NCBI RefSeq assembly: GCF_021155765.1 | Contig: NC_060105.1 | Coordinates: 6,198,001 to 6,262,000 of the forward strand | From: Diprion similis | Lineage: Eukaryota > Arthropoda > Insecta > Hymenoptera > Diprionidae | DNA: 64,000 bases | Direction of reading: 5' to 3' | Part shown: in pieces, positions 33,601-45,393 of the stretch | Layout of the letters: each line of letters begins with the position of its first letter | Position numbering within the stretch: position 1 is the first letter of the stretch | Made by a program: the position numbers and the translations under genes | Notes under the pieces: model-generated | The model's input: the letters and a program-made list of their open reading frames with translations, nothing else | Told to the model about the DNA's origin: nothing | The model's database searches: none

Positions 33601-36496
33601 AATCCATAAAACGAGCAAAGGGTGAGGGATCCGCGGCTGAACGGGCGGCGAGGAAGACGGTGGTCCATCCCGGAGGGAAGACGAGGATCAGGGACCGTCG
33701 GATTTTGGACCTCGGGAACACGAGGTTTGTCATCGCGTCCCGTGTTCCTCTTGTGTCTCTTCTCACCGCGTATTAGCATTTTCGCAATCCGTCCTTTTGT
33801 TCTTCGACCAGATACGTATACCTACGGGTACAGATAATCAACGGCAGATGCCCGAGAGATTTCAGGGACCTTCCCGCACTTCTACGAGACTACCTCGGAC
33901 GGATCGTGCGCTACTAAATTTATGGTTGGCGCCCCTGGTCCCTCGGCTCTGACCACCGAACTGCACTGTCCCAGACCCCTGCTGCACGTCTTTGGTCACG
34001 GCGTTTCCCTCTTATGTATAACAACGATCTGGACTTTTTACGAAAATGCGAGGAAGACGGGAAGACGACGGAAGATGAATTTAAATTTTGTAACTGAGGA
34101 AGTGAATATTTTTTTTAAATAGTGTACATTGTTTTGTTTTGCAAGTTTTTCTTTTCTAGAGTTTAACCAACTGCTTTTCGTTCTATCATATCTCGGTATA
34201 TTGACCTCAATTCCTCCCCTAATAAAATGAATAATAAACTAGTACTTCCTGGAGTAAAAATTAATTGGAATATATCTACTCAACAAGTGATTAATTTTTA
34301 ATCGTTATCACAATTATTCGATATGTACGAAAAATATTCTATTATATTCAGCAAATCAGATCTGTAAATTATTGAAATAATTAAACAATATTCTAGATAT
34401 GCTATACTAAACTATAATTATCGATTTAAAAAATTGACTTCTTTTTTCACGATCAATCTTCACCTCTACCTATATTTACAAACAGTCTGAATACATTCGA
34501 GGAACAACGGAACCACAGGTTGAAACATTACGTGTCACGAATAGAGGAGAATGCAGGGAGCAGCAGCCCCCTGCGGTGTGTCCTGAGGGTTAAAGCCATG
34601 CACGCAGCTACCGGTAACCAACCACCCACAGTTTCTCCGTCTCCTTATAAGAATCTGTCCCCTAACGCAGCTAGGAAACATATTTTATAGACTGCAGTAA
34701 TATCTGAGATGCCGGTATGCGTGTATAAATATATGTGTACATGCGTTTGTGACATAATGGCTGCTATGCCACGTCACCTCCCGCGGTTTGTTTTGAAGGG
34801 TGATGACTACGTACTTAACAAACTGCAGATCTCGATTCTGAACCCTCGTAAAGGCGGGAGTTTATTGAACGCCATTTGCATTCCCGGTTTTTTTCCTCTT
34901 GTTTTTTCCATCCATCTCAAAGTTTTCTACCAACCTATCGTAAGGAATTTTTTTCATCTCCTAGTGCAGGCGTATAGACTGTAAAATTTTTTGCTCGTTA
35001 GGTGTTTGATCAATTGTATGACGTACATACGTCTTATTATAGCTTTCCGCAATTTGATTTCAAAGGAGTATTGTGAGTTTGTGAATTGATGATATTGTTT
35101 ATCTCAAGGCAACGCTCGTTGTAGGAGCATATTTTCTTTAACTCAAACCGAGCCTCACGGTTTCGAGTGTAAATACGTTGCTGGCCGTTTTACAGGTGAT
35201 TTAAATCCGTACTAATTAAATGAAAGAAAATCAAAGATCGCGCGCTCAGCGGGCTTTTCTTCGCTTTATCTCCGATCGTCGTTAAAAGCCGTCAGGGCGG
35301 GCAGCGCCGTTCCCGACGAACAGGTAATCCGATTATATCTCTTTAGGGTTATCAAGATTCGGAATTTTCATCGCGTCGCTTATCGGCGAAACGATCATCT
35401 TCCAAAAAGTCGGAGTAAAAATATGACATACATTTGCGAACGGTTTTCGGAGGGAAAAAAGAATTCGGAACTAAGATCGACAAGGAAAAAGAAGGGAAAA
35501 AAAAACTAAATTCATACCCTTTGCCAACAAAATACTAGGTGAATGGAAACCAATATGGAAAGATAAAGGGAACGAGTTTTTCATTGGAATCCCCGTGAAA
35601 GCGACGAAATAACGCGCGCGGCCAGGTGGAAGAGAAATTATTTCGATTTGGGGAGTGAGCGGTGATATATGTATCGTCAAATTGGAACTGGTTACAAGGA
35701 ATTAGCTTCCTGCTGCGTGGCGCTTTCAAAATCTTGCGAACCGAATTCACGCACGCTCGTCACTATCACCCCGAACCACGTGCGAACCGTTTCCTCTTCC
35801 TCGGCTGCCCGCGGGACTCCCGATCCACGGTTCGTTTTTCGCTCGAGATCCTGCAGATCCCACGGGAGGACAGGGACCCCCGTCGGCGCATCCCGCCTCT
35901 CCAGTCATTGTCCAATCTCTGTGTGTTGCCGTCGTCGAGTACATCAAAGCTTCGTGTGAGTTCCGACGTGGAATTTTGGAAAAAAAAAAAAACACCACAA
36001 ACTCGTACAAACAAGTGTACAAGGATTCAGGAAGCATTACTTTCTAATTACTCGCTAATGATACTTCAAAGGTTTTGTGTCAAAATTAGCCGGACTTACA
36101 TGGAACAATTTTTAGGGTCAATCTAGAAATTTAAATTTTATACTATTCCACACCAGAATATTTTCTTCATTTCTTTTCTTCCTTTCTTTAGTCGAATATT
36201 GACAGCGAACAGTTTGACTTCAGTGACAATAGTTTTGTGACGGTGCAGATCGTCGTAGGCTTAGAATCGGCAGCTGCGTTGTAGTTTCCGGCAGGTATAC
36301 TAGATTGTAGTGTCTGGCTAATTAGGTATTCGAATGAAAAATTTGGCAATATTCCGTTAGGATGTCGAAGAATAATTAACACGTATCTTTTCTTTTTTCA
36401 ATTCAATCCCTATTAACAAAGATATAGCAAATTGAATTGAATTCCTCGTGACGTCGTAATGTCCACGTTGTAGTATATAAATATCTATGCAGATTT

Positions 36497-36504
36497 TGAC
36501 GTCA
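36497..36504. promoter_or_regulatory. Perfect CRE octamer TGACGTCA
   Basis: bZIP consensus overlapping a second half-site (CACACGTCAA). Far from any recognised gene. Confidence 0.3.
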
Positions 36505-37069
36505 CACGTCAATTTTAAACTGCTGTATGTATCTTTGTCAACGAACATTGAATTTAAGAAAGAAAAAATACGTGTCAATTATTTTTCGACATTCTATCTG
36601 ACGAACCTAATGAAATTTTCATTAAAATACCTCATTGTCGATGAATTGAGTTTGAGCGCAGGGTAACTGATTCCACTCCATCCGGTTTGTAACACGCTTA
36701 AATACCATTTCGTCATCAATTAGGGCAAAGACGTGTCTGACAGATCCATATAATAAAATTCCCGAGTTTGACTCCTTCGCGCGATGATAGGACCGAGTTA
36801 ATGCCTCTGAGAGATGGGAGGAGGATGAAGCAACGCTTAGCTCGTCAAAATATCAATAGGCACGCTTAGAAAGAACCGGCCGATCATCCCCGTCCTCCTC
36901 GAAGCCTCTGCTATTAAGTGGATCAGACGGATTAGGGTTTTCTGCTCGCGGTTTATAATTATCGGTGATTAAAAGCTGCCTGTTTATGGCTCGTATCGAC
37001 CTGGCTGCAGGTATTCCGACGCGCCGTTTTCGGCCCATTTTAAAAAGCTCGCTGCAAGTCACTTCACCT

Positions 37070-37082
37070 CCCCCCCCCCCCC
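37070..37082. repeat. Homopolymer C tract (13)
   Basis: Uninterrupted run of 13 C. Confidence 0.9.
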
Positions 37083-40000
37083 ATTTCGTTTACAATTATT
37101 TACGGATGTTTTACAGTTTGTCAAGTCGATAGGATATTAATTATTGTCTTCGCTCTGAATCGCAGAAGCTGTAGTAATTCCGCCAACGCTCGGTTATACC
37201 GCGAGTCTTTTTAAGAGAAAAAATCGGAAATCGGGGAAAGGATTGGCCGGTTGAAGCCTCTCGCTGAGAGCTTCTTCCCAGCATCTCGGACCGACTTTTT
37301 TGTACCCTTGTCTAAGGTAATAGCCGACCCATCGTGCTCGCCTTACCTGAGCGCATCCGCGGTTTCGGTGGGGATCTTTAGAGCGGCGGTTATACTTATT
37401 CGCATCTCATTAACCACGGCAAAACTTAGGTACCTGGAGTATTGAGAATGCGCCATGTCAAGCCGTTGAAAAACGGAATAAAAGAAGCGTCGTTTACAGG
37501 CGATTATATCCTTTCGTTTTCAAAATTTAGTTCCCTTCTCGTCGCTTATTTTGTATTAATCAAATTATGGATAAAAAAAAAAAATCACGTCGCAGGAGTA
37601 TAGCTATAACCGACTTGACTATATAATCCTTGAGAAATCACATTGTGAGAATTACCTGCCTGTGAGAAATCGCTGTGCAGATCAGGGTTAGTACATCGCG
37701 TGGAGACCGATGGGGGTCATTCGGGTTCAAGGGTCAAGACGTTAAAGTCACTCCGAGTACCGGTAAAACGATTTGTGGACGAAGACTTGAGAGAACGAAC
37801 GCCCATATAGTCTTATTCGGGAATCGTGGTGGAAAGAAGAAGAAAAAAGAAAAAAGAAAAAAGGAAAAAAAAAAAAAACATCCCTCTCCGAACGAGGAAA
37901 TTAGTATAATTTGAGAAGATGCGCATTTAGAGTGTGAATATCTATGATATGATTATAGTTGCGGAATCTATTGATGCGTGACGAAATAGACGTACAATAC
38001 TTGCACACTTTAAACCAGACATGAAATAATAAGCGAGTGGTGAATTTCACTCGACCTTACCACGAGTAGCAGGGATATTGAGCCTGTAGATGAGATAGTA
38101 AAACAGTAATAGCCCAGAAGCAAACGTACAAAAAAGGTCGGTAAAAAAAGGTAAAGAACCGAGAACTTGGTGTTGAAGTATGTGCTGCAGAAGTGTCGGA
38201 GGAGCTTAGAAACTCGACTATAACTATTATTCGGTTCACGAATAACGCGTTACGGGTAAAGCTTGAACCACTTTGCGACCCAACGTGAACGTGTATCTCA
38301 ACGATTTCTTGGGCCGTAACTTCACTCGTAAATTTACTAATAACTCCTCGAGGTGAAGATCGCTGTTTGCGGCAGCTATAACCATGGCCGCGATACTGAT
38401 ACGTGGCGCCATATAAACGAATTAACACCGATTTCAATTCCCTGATAGATAATATATGAAATATTTTCTATGCCACTGGTTCCCACTTTAGTTTTTATCC
38501 AATTTCCAAATAATTTTTCGCTTTGTTTCAGACTATTTTTCAACTTGACAAATTTCTACTTGCAAGGTTAGACTCTTAAACAACAGTTACATGTAACTCG
38601 TGTTTGTCCAAGTTGTGGACAGAATGAGTCAATTACGCGACCCAGCTTTATACTCTGAAAATTTGCATGATATCTATCCAAGCGGATTTCCAAAGTCACG
38701 TTATATAGTCGATTCTCAGAATGAATTTGCTTCGTTGAGAAATTTTCCCCGAACAACTCGGCGTTGCGTATATTCCAGCTCTGGAATCTAGATTATAGTC
38801 GGATAGGTACGGACATTGTAACGACGAAGGTTTCCTTTATTACGCAAGGTTGAATTAGCGAGTAGTAAAGCTTAATTTCTCTCCTAATCCTCGGCATTAG
38901 CGCGGTGCGTATTCACGTGTAAATCTGCAAATCGCCGCAGCTCTAGCTGATGCAACGCGGCTCTTCACGCCCAGAGACTCTTCCTTCCGCTCTTAGGAGT
39001 TCCATTCAATTAGCTACTACACGGAACTCGTAAAGATGCAGTTTCACGATGAATCGTAAATGTTTCGCACCCTGCACAGCCGTATTAAACCTCGTATTAC
39101 TTTACACTCGAGGTAACGATTCTCCACGCGTTATACATACTATGTGTATGTATATTGTATACGCGTCCCTCTTCTCTTGGGACGATATTTTACCTACTCC
39201 TTAAAAGGATCATTTTTCCACTACCGAGATTACATCTCACGGTCATAGATGTTTTCAACGAATTATCCTTTACATCGAACGTCGGGATGTTTTTAGTCGA
39301 ATTTTGAAAAAATTTTATTCCACTCCACAAATTTCCAAGGTTTTCGAACAAAAATGTAACCAATTTACAGGTTCACTTTTATTATCAGTAGGGAATATGT
39401 ACAATGCGGCTCGAGAAAAGAGAAAAACAAATTCGTGATTGAAGAGAAGATTGAATATTCACAGGAAAATGACTCACCAAGTTCGGGCTTGAAAATGCTC
39501 GGTGCATCGAATTTGAGGATGATATCTTAGAACTGACTAAAATTCAAAAAACTTCAAACCAATCAGCGAAAAATTCAAATCCAAGTTTTCGGTACTCCGC
39601 GTATCGTAATGCATTCGAGAATCCTTCACACGTAACTAAAGTAATGCAAAACGGAAACGGTACATGCTCGTAAGGGAAAAAGAGAAATGTGAACAAAAGT
39701 TGCCGCGGGAGGTGGTCTATGGTTTCCCGACTGGAAGTGGGAACTCTTACAGGACTCTTCAAGACACTCGGCAACGAGTATATAAAAAGAGACACATCCG
39801 AGGAAGTTTTTCCGGCTCGTTTAGTCACGTGTCAAAATTTGTAAAGGTTTGTGCGGTCAAGAGGATCCGGACACCGATGATCTCGGTTGGCAGTCGTCTC
39901 GAATTTGTGTCAAAGAGTGGGACGAATCGACGTGCGGTGCTCAAGGTCTTCGCCGACGAACTCGAGGAAGCGCCGCGGCGGTCTGCTTGTGGTAAGAACC

Positions 40001-40178
40001 GGAGAGTCCTTCCTACACGAGGAACCTGTAGCACCTCGACAGGAAGCGGGCAGGAGAGTTCTTAATTATAATATCTAACCTGGACGCGGGGTGTTACTTG
40101 ACTTTCGATAAATACTGCTTCTCCTGCCACGCCGCGTGTACGAGGCACGGGTTCCTACTCGAAAAATACTCACTGCCA

Positions 40179-40204
40179 GGGGGGGGGGGGGGGGGGGGGG
40201 GGGG
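40179..40204. repeat. Homopolymer G tract (26)
   Basis: Uninterrupted run of 26 G, about 1.2 kb beyond the atonal stop codon. It can form a G-quadruplex in principle; its exact length may be an assembly artefact. Confidence 0.9.
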
Positions 40205-41414
40205 TTTATAACCCGCGGGACGAACCGGGGTGCGGGAGACTTGTGGAGGCTCTCAAATTGCGATGAAACCTGGCACCAAAGTGTCTCACCGGGTTTCGGG
40301 TGACAACGGGACCACCGATGTTGCTGCTTGTCTTTCAAATATCCTTCCTTCTTAACTCAAACTGCCGGCGAGCTACGCTGGAAGTATATACCCTGTCCCT
40401 ACAGAAAATTCAAGTACCACTTTATCACCGCGTGAATTGTTCCAGAGATTGATTATCCAGAATTAAGAATAATCCGTGTCGTCGTTCTGTCCTGTTATAG
40501 TTCTTGATTGGCAAAAGTCGGAAATGGCATATTACCTCTGTGGTACGAAAGCCTAATTACAGTCTTCCCGGTCAAAAGATCCGCTCCAACAATGGAGAAC
40601 TCCAGGTATCCACGATTCTCTTCGGGTCCTTTTTTCCCTCCCTTCCGAGACAAGGAATTACGACAGCTTCCCCAATTTTCGCCTGCGAGGAAAGTTTAAA
40701 TTGCGATTGAAAAATGTCCATGGAAATGTCCATAGTGTCATTTTTCGGGATTATAAAGCTACGAATTTCACCTTTGCATTCAAATTACTTGTTTTATTTC
40801 TCTCAGTCTCGTACGGAATGTTAAAGTAACCTTCGTCACGTTATATAAATATAAATCTAGCCTAAGTCGCTTATTTCATATTTTCGTTTCTCGTAATCAG
40901 TATATTATACATAAGCACTTGAGATTTTTCCTTACAAACTACTTTACCAAAATAATACGCGTATACGTAAAAACAATATGATACAATATTTACACCCTAT
41001 ATTTATACTCCACAGATCAGGTATTCTATTTACATAAATAGCTTATATAAAAAATATATGTATATAAATATATATATTTATACATCGATTTTCAGTGTGT
41101 CATCGTTAATTTTAAATTCCGCGTGTCTCTTTTCACTTCATCCTTCTTACACTCTAAACAAATTACATACATGTAGTACAATAACGTACATACAATACTA
41201 ATGGCTGAATAATTGTCAGGTGCAGTTTTTGGCGTATCACAGGAGACTTAAAGTAAGAATTTGTATATACTGGCACTATGCAATGCGTATAATATAAACG
41301 TACGTCGGACGTACACGTGAACAGTAAAAAGAAAAGAAAAGAAAAAAAAAAAAAAAGGAAACCAACAACAAGAACAACAACAAACTCTCGCCAATCGTCG
41401 AATCGCGTATCGTG

Positions 41415-42125
41415 CTATTGAAGCAAGTCGTACAACGCCGTTATGTAGGATTGAGCCATCTGCAGAGTCTCGTACTTGGACAGTTGTCTGTCATTACCGA
41501 GCGACGGAAGATAGGTGCGAAGTCTGTCGAAAGCCTTGTTCAGGTTCTGCATGCGTCGTCGTTCCCTGGCATTCGCCGCGAGTCTTCTTTTACGAACAAC
41601 CGTCGTACTGACGTCCTTTCCTCTCCTTGCAGGCTCACTGCAGGTGTCCTGTTCCATGTCGCTGTCCTCGGCGTCGCTCTCCTCGAGGTCCATCCTGTCC
41701 GAAAGACCGCCACTGCTATTGCTCACGACGCTCTGCCTCGATGACGACATTTTATCCTGTTCAATTCTCGTCCCGGATCTCTCGTGCAGATCATTCGTAA
41801 TAATCGTTGTATTCTTAGCCGCAACCAACAACGTCTTGTACTTCTTGTCCTGCTGCGAAGCACAGGTCTCAGATTCCGACGAAACCGATGTCGTCGCTGG
41901 GCTTATGGACCTCAAACTTGCCGCTGGACTCGGTGTGTGCCAACCGTCGCTGTTATGGTCGTAGGCGAGACACTGCGACGTCGATAAGGCGCTAAGGGTG
42001 CTCACTGGCGGCAGTCCGTTCTTCTCCTTGATGTACGTGTAGCTGGGAAGCTCGAGGTATGTCGGGAGCACGTCTTCCTGGGGTGGAAACAGGTATCCGT
42101 ATCGGAACATTTCTTGCAATTCCAT
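41415..42125 (-). CDS. ato: Atonal, proneural bHLH transcription factor
   Basis: A single exon of 236 residues, stop TAG, with no need for introns; fly atonal is also intronless but longer (312 residues). The bHLH domain (about residues 178-234) reads [37 protein letters not shown] and [22 protein letters not shown], and ends the protein, as in fly atonal. [14 protein letters not shown] and ITALYDLL separate it from amos/cato and from neurogenin types. Outside b[14 protein letters not shown] recalls the fly N-terminus, and [10 protein letters not shown] matches fly SDGW..SPA. An acidic stretch ([15 protein letters not shown]) precedes the basic region. The start is the ATG at 42,125; the frame stays open to a GTG at 42,140 that is not expected to initiate. 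Atonal dimerises with Daughterless and binds E-boxes to specify chordotonal organs and photoreceptors. A TATA box lies 58 bases upstream. Confidence 0.94.
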   Translation of the reverse strand: MELQEMFRYGYLFPPQEDVLPTYLELPSYTYIKEKNGLPPVSTLSALSTSQCLAYDHNSDGWHTPSPAASLRSISPATTSVSSESETCASQQDKKYKTLLVAAKNTTIITNDLHERSGTRIEQDKMSSSRQSVVSNSSGGLSDRMDLEESDAEDSDMEQDTCSEPARRGKDVSTTVVRKRRLAANARERRRMQNLNKAFDRLRTYLPSLGNDRQLSKYETLQMAQSYITALYDLLQ

Positions 42126-42182
42126 GATAACCACTCGCACTTGTCTCGACTATCGTGTTGTTCACGCTTGTCGTTCCTGGTC

Positions 42183-42190
42183 TTTATATT
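42183..42190 (-). promoter_or_regulatory. TATA box of atonal
   Basis: On the minus strand the sequence is GAGAATATAAAGACC, 58-65 bases before the ATG. This predicts a short 5' untranslated region of about 30 bases. Confidence 0.6.
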
Positions 42191-42534
42191 CTCGTAGTGT
42201 CTTTAATGTACGATATATTATTCGATGGAAACTCCAACTCCGCGCACTAAGGACTCTAAGGACGTGACGAAAAAAATATCTCACGCCCTTGTTTATCTCT
42301 GATTTCGATACAGCGAAAAAAGGATCGAGATCAACGAGGTACCAACAACTACTATATACTCAACACTGCAGCTCGACTAACGAAGGGATTCTGAGCGGCC
42401 TCGGGAGTCTCGCCAGGATTTATGCGATCCCAGGACGAGGCACCCTTACGCAGCACGTGCCGCAGGACCAATGGGATACCAGGATTTTCCCCACTTCGTG
42501 TTCCATCGAGTTTGGGGACGCCCAGAGGTAATGC

Positions 42535-42543
42535 AACAGGTGG
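42535..42543. promoter_or_regulatory. Ato-type E-box AACAGGTGG
   Basis: Fits the fly Atonal-preferred E-box AWCAKGTGK, as I remember it. It lies about 350 bases upstream of the atonal TATA box, so autoregulation is possible. A CACGTG box sits at about 42,454. Such 9-mers occur by chance about once per 16 kb. Confidence 0.35.
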
Positions 42544-44533
42544 TCTGGCGCCTCGATCCTCTCGCGCCTTGATCTTCACTGCAGGTACTACGGCCACCTT
42601 ACAACGCCCATTTCTATCCATACCTACACCCATGGCATCTATGTGCACTTGCGCGAGGAACTCGATCGTCGGTGAAAGTGTCGGCAGGTACACTGAGGAG
42701 CTCATTCAAAGCTCGAGACTTCACTACCTACTCAGGGCGCCCCTTGTTTTTTACCCTTACCTTCCTCCCCGTGCTTTCGTCATCAATTTATTTATGAGCA
42801 CCCCGTCCACCTTGTGAGATTCGCATTAAAATTTATTCTTTGGAAGGGATCTTGTGACCGATACTGCGGAGCAATGATCAACTTTGACGACTGACTTTCA
42901 GTGCCGACAAAACGAATAATCAATAAAGTGAGTTTTCAAATCTTGAATCATCGTCCACGTATATTCTGATGTTTTCTGATCGAGTGCCGAACAACTTTAT
43001 TTTCGCAGGCCATTGACTGCGAGGGGTTCGAGTGTCGGAGGATATGAGGTTGAACATTTCTTCGATAACCTTTCGTTTACGCATATCCATTGTCATAGTC
43101 ATAGGTGCGCAGCACGTGTTTGAACCTCGTTTTCCAAGTGCTTACACGACGCGGTCGCAGGTATCTTCTCGGGTCAATCGCGATGCGTTATTAGAGAGAA
43201 GATCGAGGCGCGGAATAACACTTGAGAGTGACTGCGAAGGTGTGTATTATGCGGCTGTGTAGACGTGGGTCTACTTTAACCTGCAGTTAAAAGGAGGGAA
43301 AAAAAATAAAATTGACTATCTTTCGGGCCTTGCAGGAGGAAAGAATTCGAATCATAGGTACATTCCAGCCGAATATCAATTTTTGAATTAACTCGTAGGC
43401 GTTCCTCTGCACTTGAAAAAAAATAATTTTTTTTTTACTACGATCAGGAAAGATCCGATGCATTGTCGCCTGATAACATCCCGCGAATCATTATTTTCGC
43501 GAATACCACTTTGACGTAGAAAACTGCGTGAGGCGTGGTTATACAGCTATGTAGACTCTTTTGAGGTATGCATTTTGAATCATCCACCTATAAAAATATT
43601 ATCCACTCTTCAAACCTGAGCCCAAATCGACAATCGAAATATTGATTTAAAAAACAGCAATTCTTAGCAGTATCATGATGTTACTTCCATGCATTGTGAT
43701 CCGTGACCGGTTTAAGTTTCGAGATTTTTCTCACGGTTAGGTATTTCCAATGCCCTTGCAGGCGTTTTGCTTGTTTTTATACCGAAAATATCGGAAGGTA
43801 GCCAAAGTCATCTGAGGACAATGCGACAAGAACTAGGTATACCTGTCGCAAGTAGATTCTCTGGTCTTGTAATAAACGTGCAAATATGATTCTTTTTCAA
43901 ATTACATTACCGCACCAGACGGTTCCCAATATTTAGCTGTTCGATTCGTTGTAATTTTTCAGTTCCACACGTACCATCGAAGCAGGTTTGATGTTACCGA
44001 GAAAGACGAATTTCCAAAGACGGATGAACCGCGCTGACTTAATCATTCGAGAATCTTTTGTGTGGACAGTAGTTGGATATGGCTTTGGGCCAGACGGCAA
44101 ATTTTGTGAAATTTTATGTTTCACCTTAAATTACGTACCTACGTGAAAAGATTTTCGGGAGTGTGTTTGAAGGTGAGCTATTGTGAGACCGTACTTGTGT
44201 TTTGGTTGGTAAATGACGAATTAAAATCTGTAGGTGAAATCAAGATGATCCCAGGGGCGTAAGAAAATAGTGCATGAGAGACCAATAACGAGCCATCTGT
44301 CATTAGCATATACGCGACGCCAAAGATCAAGAGGAATTTCTCAAAATTCCGTCATGCGAGCTTGCGCGTCGGTCCTTTGTGGTATAAAATAATAGCTACA
44401 CAACACAATGCACATCTCGCCGCGAAATGACGAGAGGCCCGAGTTCGCCGCTCTTCCCGTAGGCATCTTATTAGGTCTATTGTGATTTAGATCAATCTCC
44501 GAGGGTATTTCTGCCCGGCATTATATCATATAA

Positions 44534-44540
<7 letters not shown>

Positions 44541-44570
<30 letters not shown>
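44541..44570. repeat. CA dinucleotide microsatellite
   Basis: About 15 AC units flanked by TATATA. Confidence 0.9.
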
Positions 44571-44575
<5 letters not shown>

Positions 44576-45366
44576 TAGACATGTATTTTCCGTGACACGG
44601 GTATCTTTGATTTCGAAAAATACTGAAATTCCACACGTATATTCGTATAGTATTCAATTTGCCTTCCGCGGCACGCGCGAATTTCAATTTCTGCTAACGA
44701 GCTCCTGAAAGGCTTCAAATTTACGGCATGCGCTCGCTCCGCCGTGCTGCGTTTATATACTTATCGACTTTGCCCGCGTGTTTCGGCCGCAAGCTTGGCT
44801 TAGCCGTAGCGCTCGGCGTATTTCCCGCGATTCTAAGCCCGATCCCGCGGGCACGTGTACCTATATATCCAGCCTTCTCCGCAAATTGTTATACCCAAGA
44901 CCCTTCTTTCGGTCCCTAATGGAGTCCGCGGGTAATTGGTCCTGCGGAGGCTAAGACAGGGGAAAAGGAGCCTCCAGAGTAAAGGCAAATTTATACCTAT
45001 ACCTGTATAAACCGAGTAAACACCCGGTTCTAACAAAAGGATAAAAATAAAAGATCTGCGTTGAAATCCACGTTGAGATACAGAAGGTTATTTGAAGCGA
45101 GAGAAAAAATACACTCTGGCTACGAGCGAACGGATTAACCTGGTTTAATCCTTCGTCCTTTGGAGAGATAATAGAGGAGGTGCACTCTCCGTGCGGCTCA
45201 AGACAATCCAAGTAAATCGACCATATCTGTAAAAAGGGTGCAAATACCTGAGCAGAACCAAGGTCCAGTTACATCCTTACTCGCTCAATTAGCGAAAACA
45301 GGTAAAGGTATAAGGGCTAAGGCTCTCCCCGTTTAAACGTCGCGACGCTACGCTTATACGGTGGTC

Positions 45367-45393
45367 CTTCCTCCTCCTCCTCCTCCTCCTCCT
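45367..45393. repeat. TCC trinucleotide microsatellite
   Basis: About nine TCC units. On the minus strand it makes a poly-Arg run in a non-coding frame. Confidence 0.85.

Larger units (their letters stand above)
28582..34000. other. Gene-free DNA upstream of MESH1
   Basis: Starts with the MESH1 promoter area. It contains a 23-bp palindrome with an AP-1 core (29,372), a poly-A tract (about 29,618-29,643), a GA microsatellite (30,188), a 12-bp-arm hairpin (30,584) and GC-richer blocks at 31.0-31.4 and 33.5-34.0 kb. Frames up to 110 codons (33,129-33,461, minus) resemble nothing I know. Confidence 0.45.
34000..41414. other. Gene-free DNA between MESH1 and the 3' side of atonal
   Basis: It contains a 13-base C tract (37,070), a 26-base G tract (40,179) and a CRE (36,497). 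A GC-rich block at 35.7-36.0 kb is open in several frames on both strands (the longest is 154 codons, 35,662-36,126, plus); codon content and overlap make it unlikely to be coding. The atonal 3' untranslated region must occupy the right end; a reverse-strand AATAAA near 40,794-40,799 is one possible signal. Confidence 0.45.

Noticed and set aside
35662..36126. 154-codon open frame as a gene
   Set aside because: Overlaps similarly long frames on both strands in a GC-rich block, where stops are rare; no domain, signal or splice pattern recognised.
39779..39789. TATATAAAAAG box as promoter of an unknown gene
   Set aside because: No initiator at the right distance and no convincing exon after it.
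39664..40065. 133-codon open frame as a gene
   Set aside because: Composition is Arg/Ser-rich and irregular, with an open frame on the opposite strand as well; nothing recognisable.
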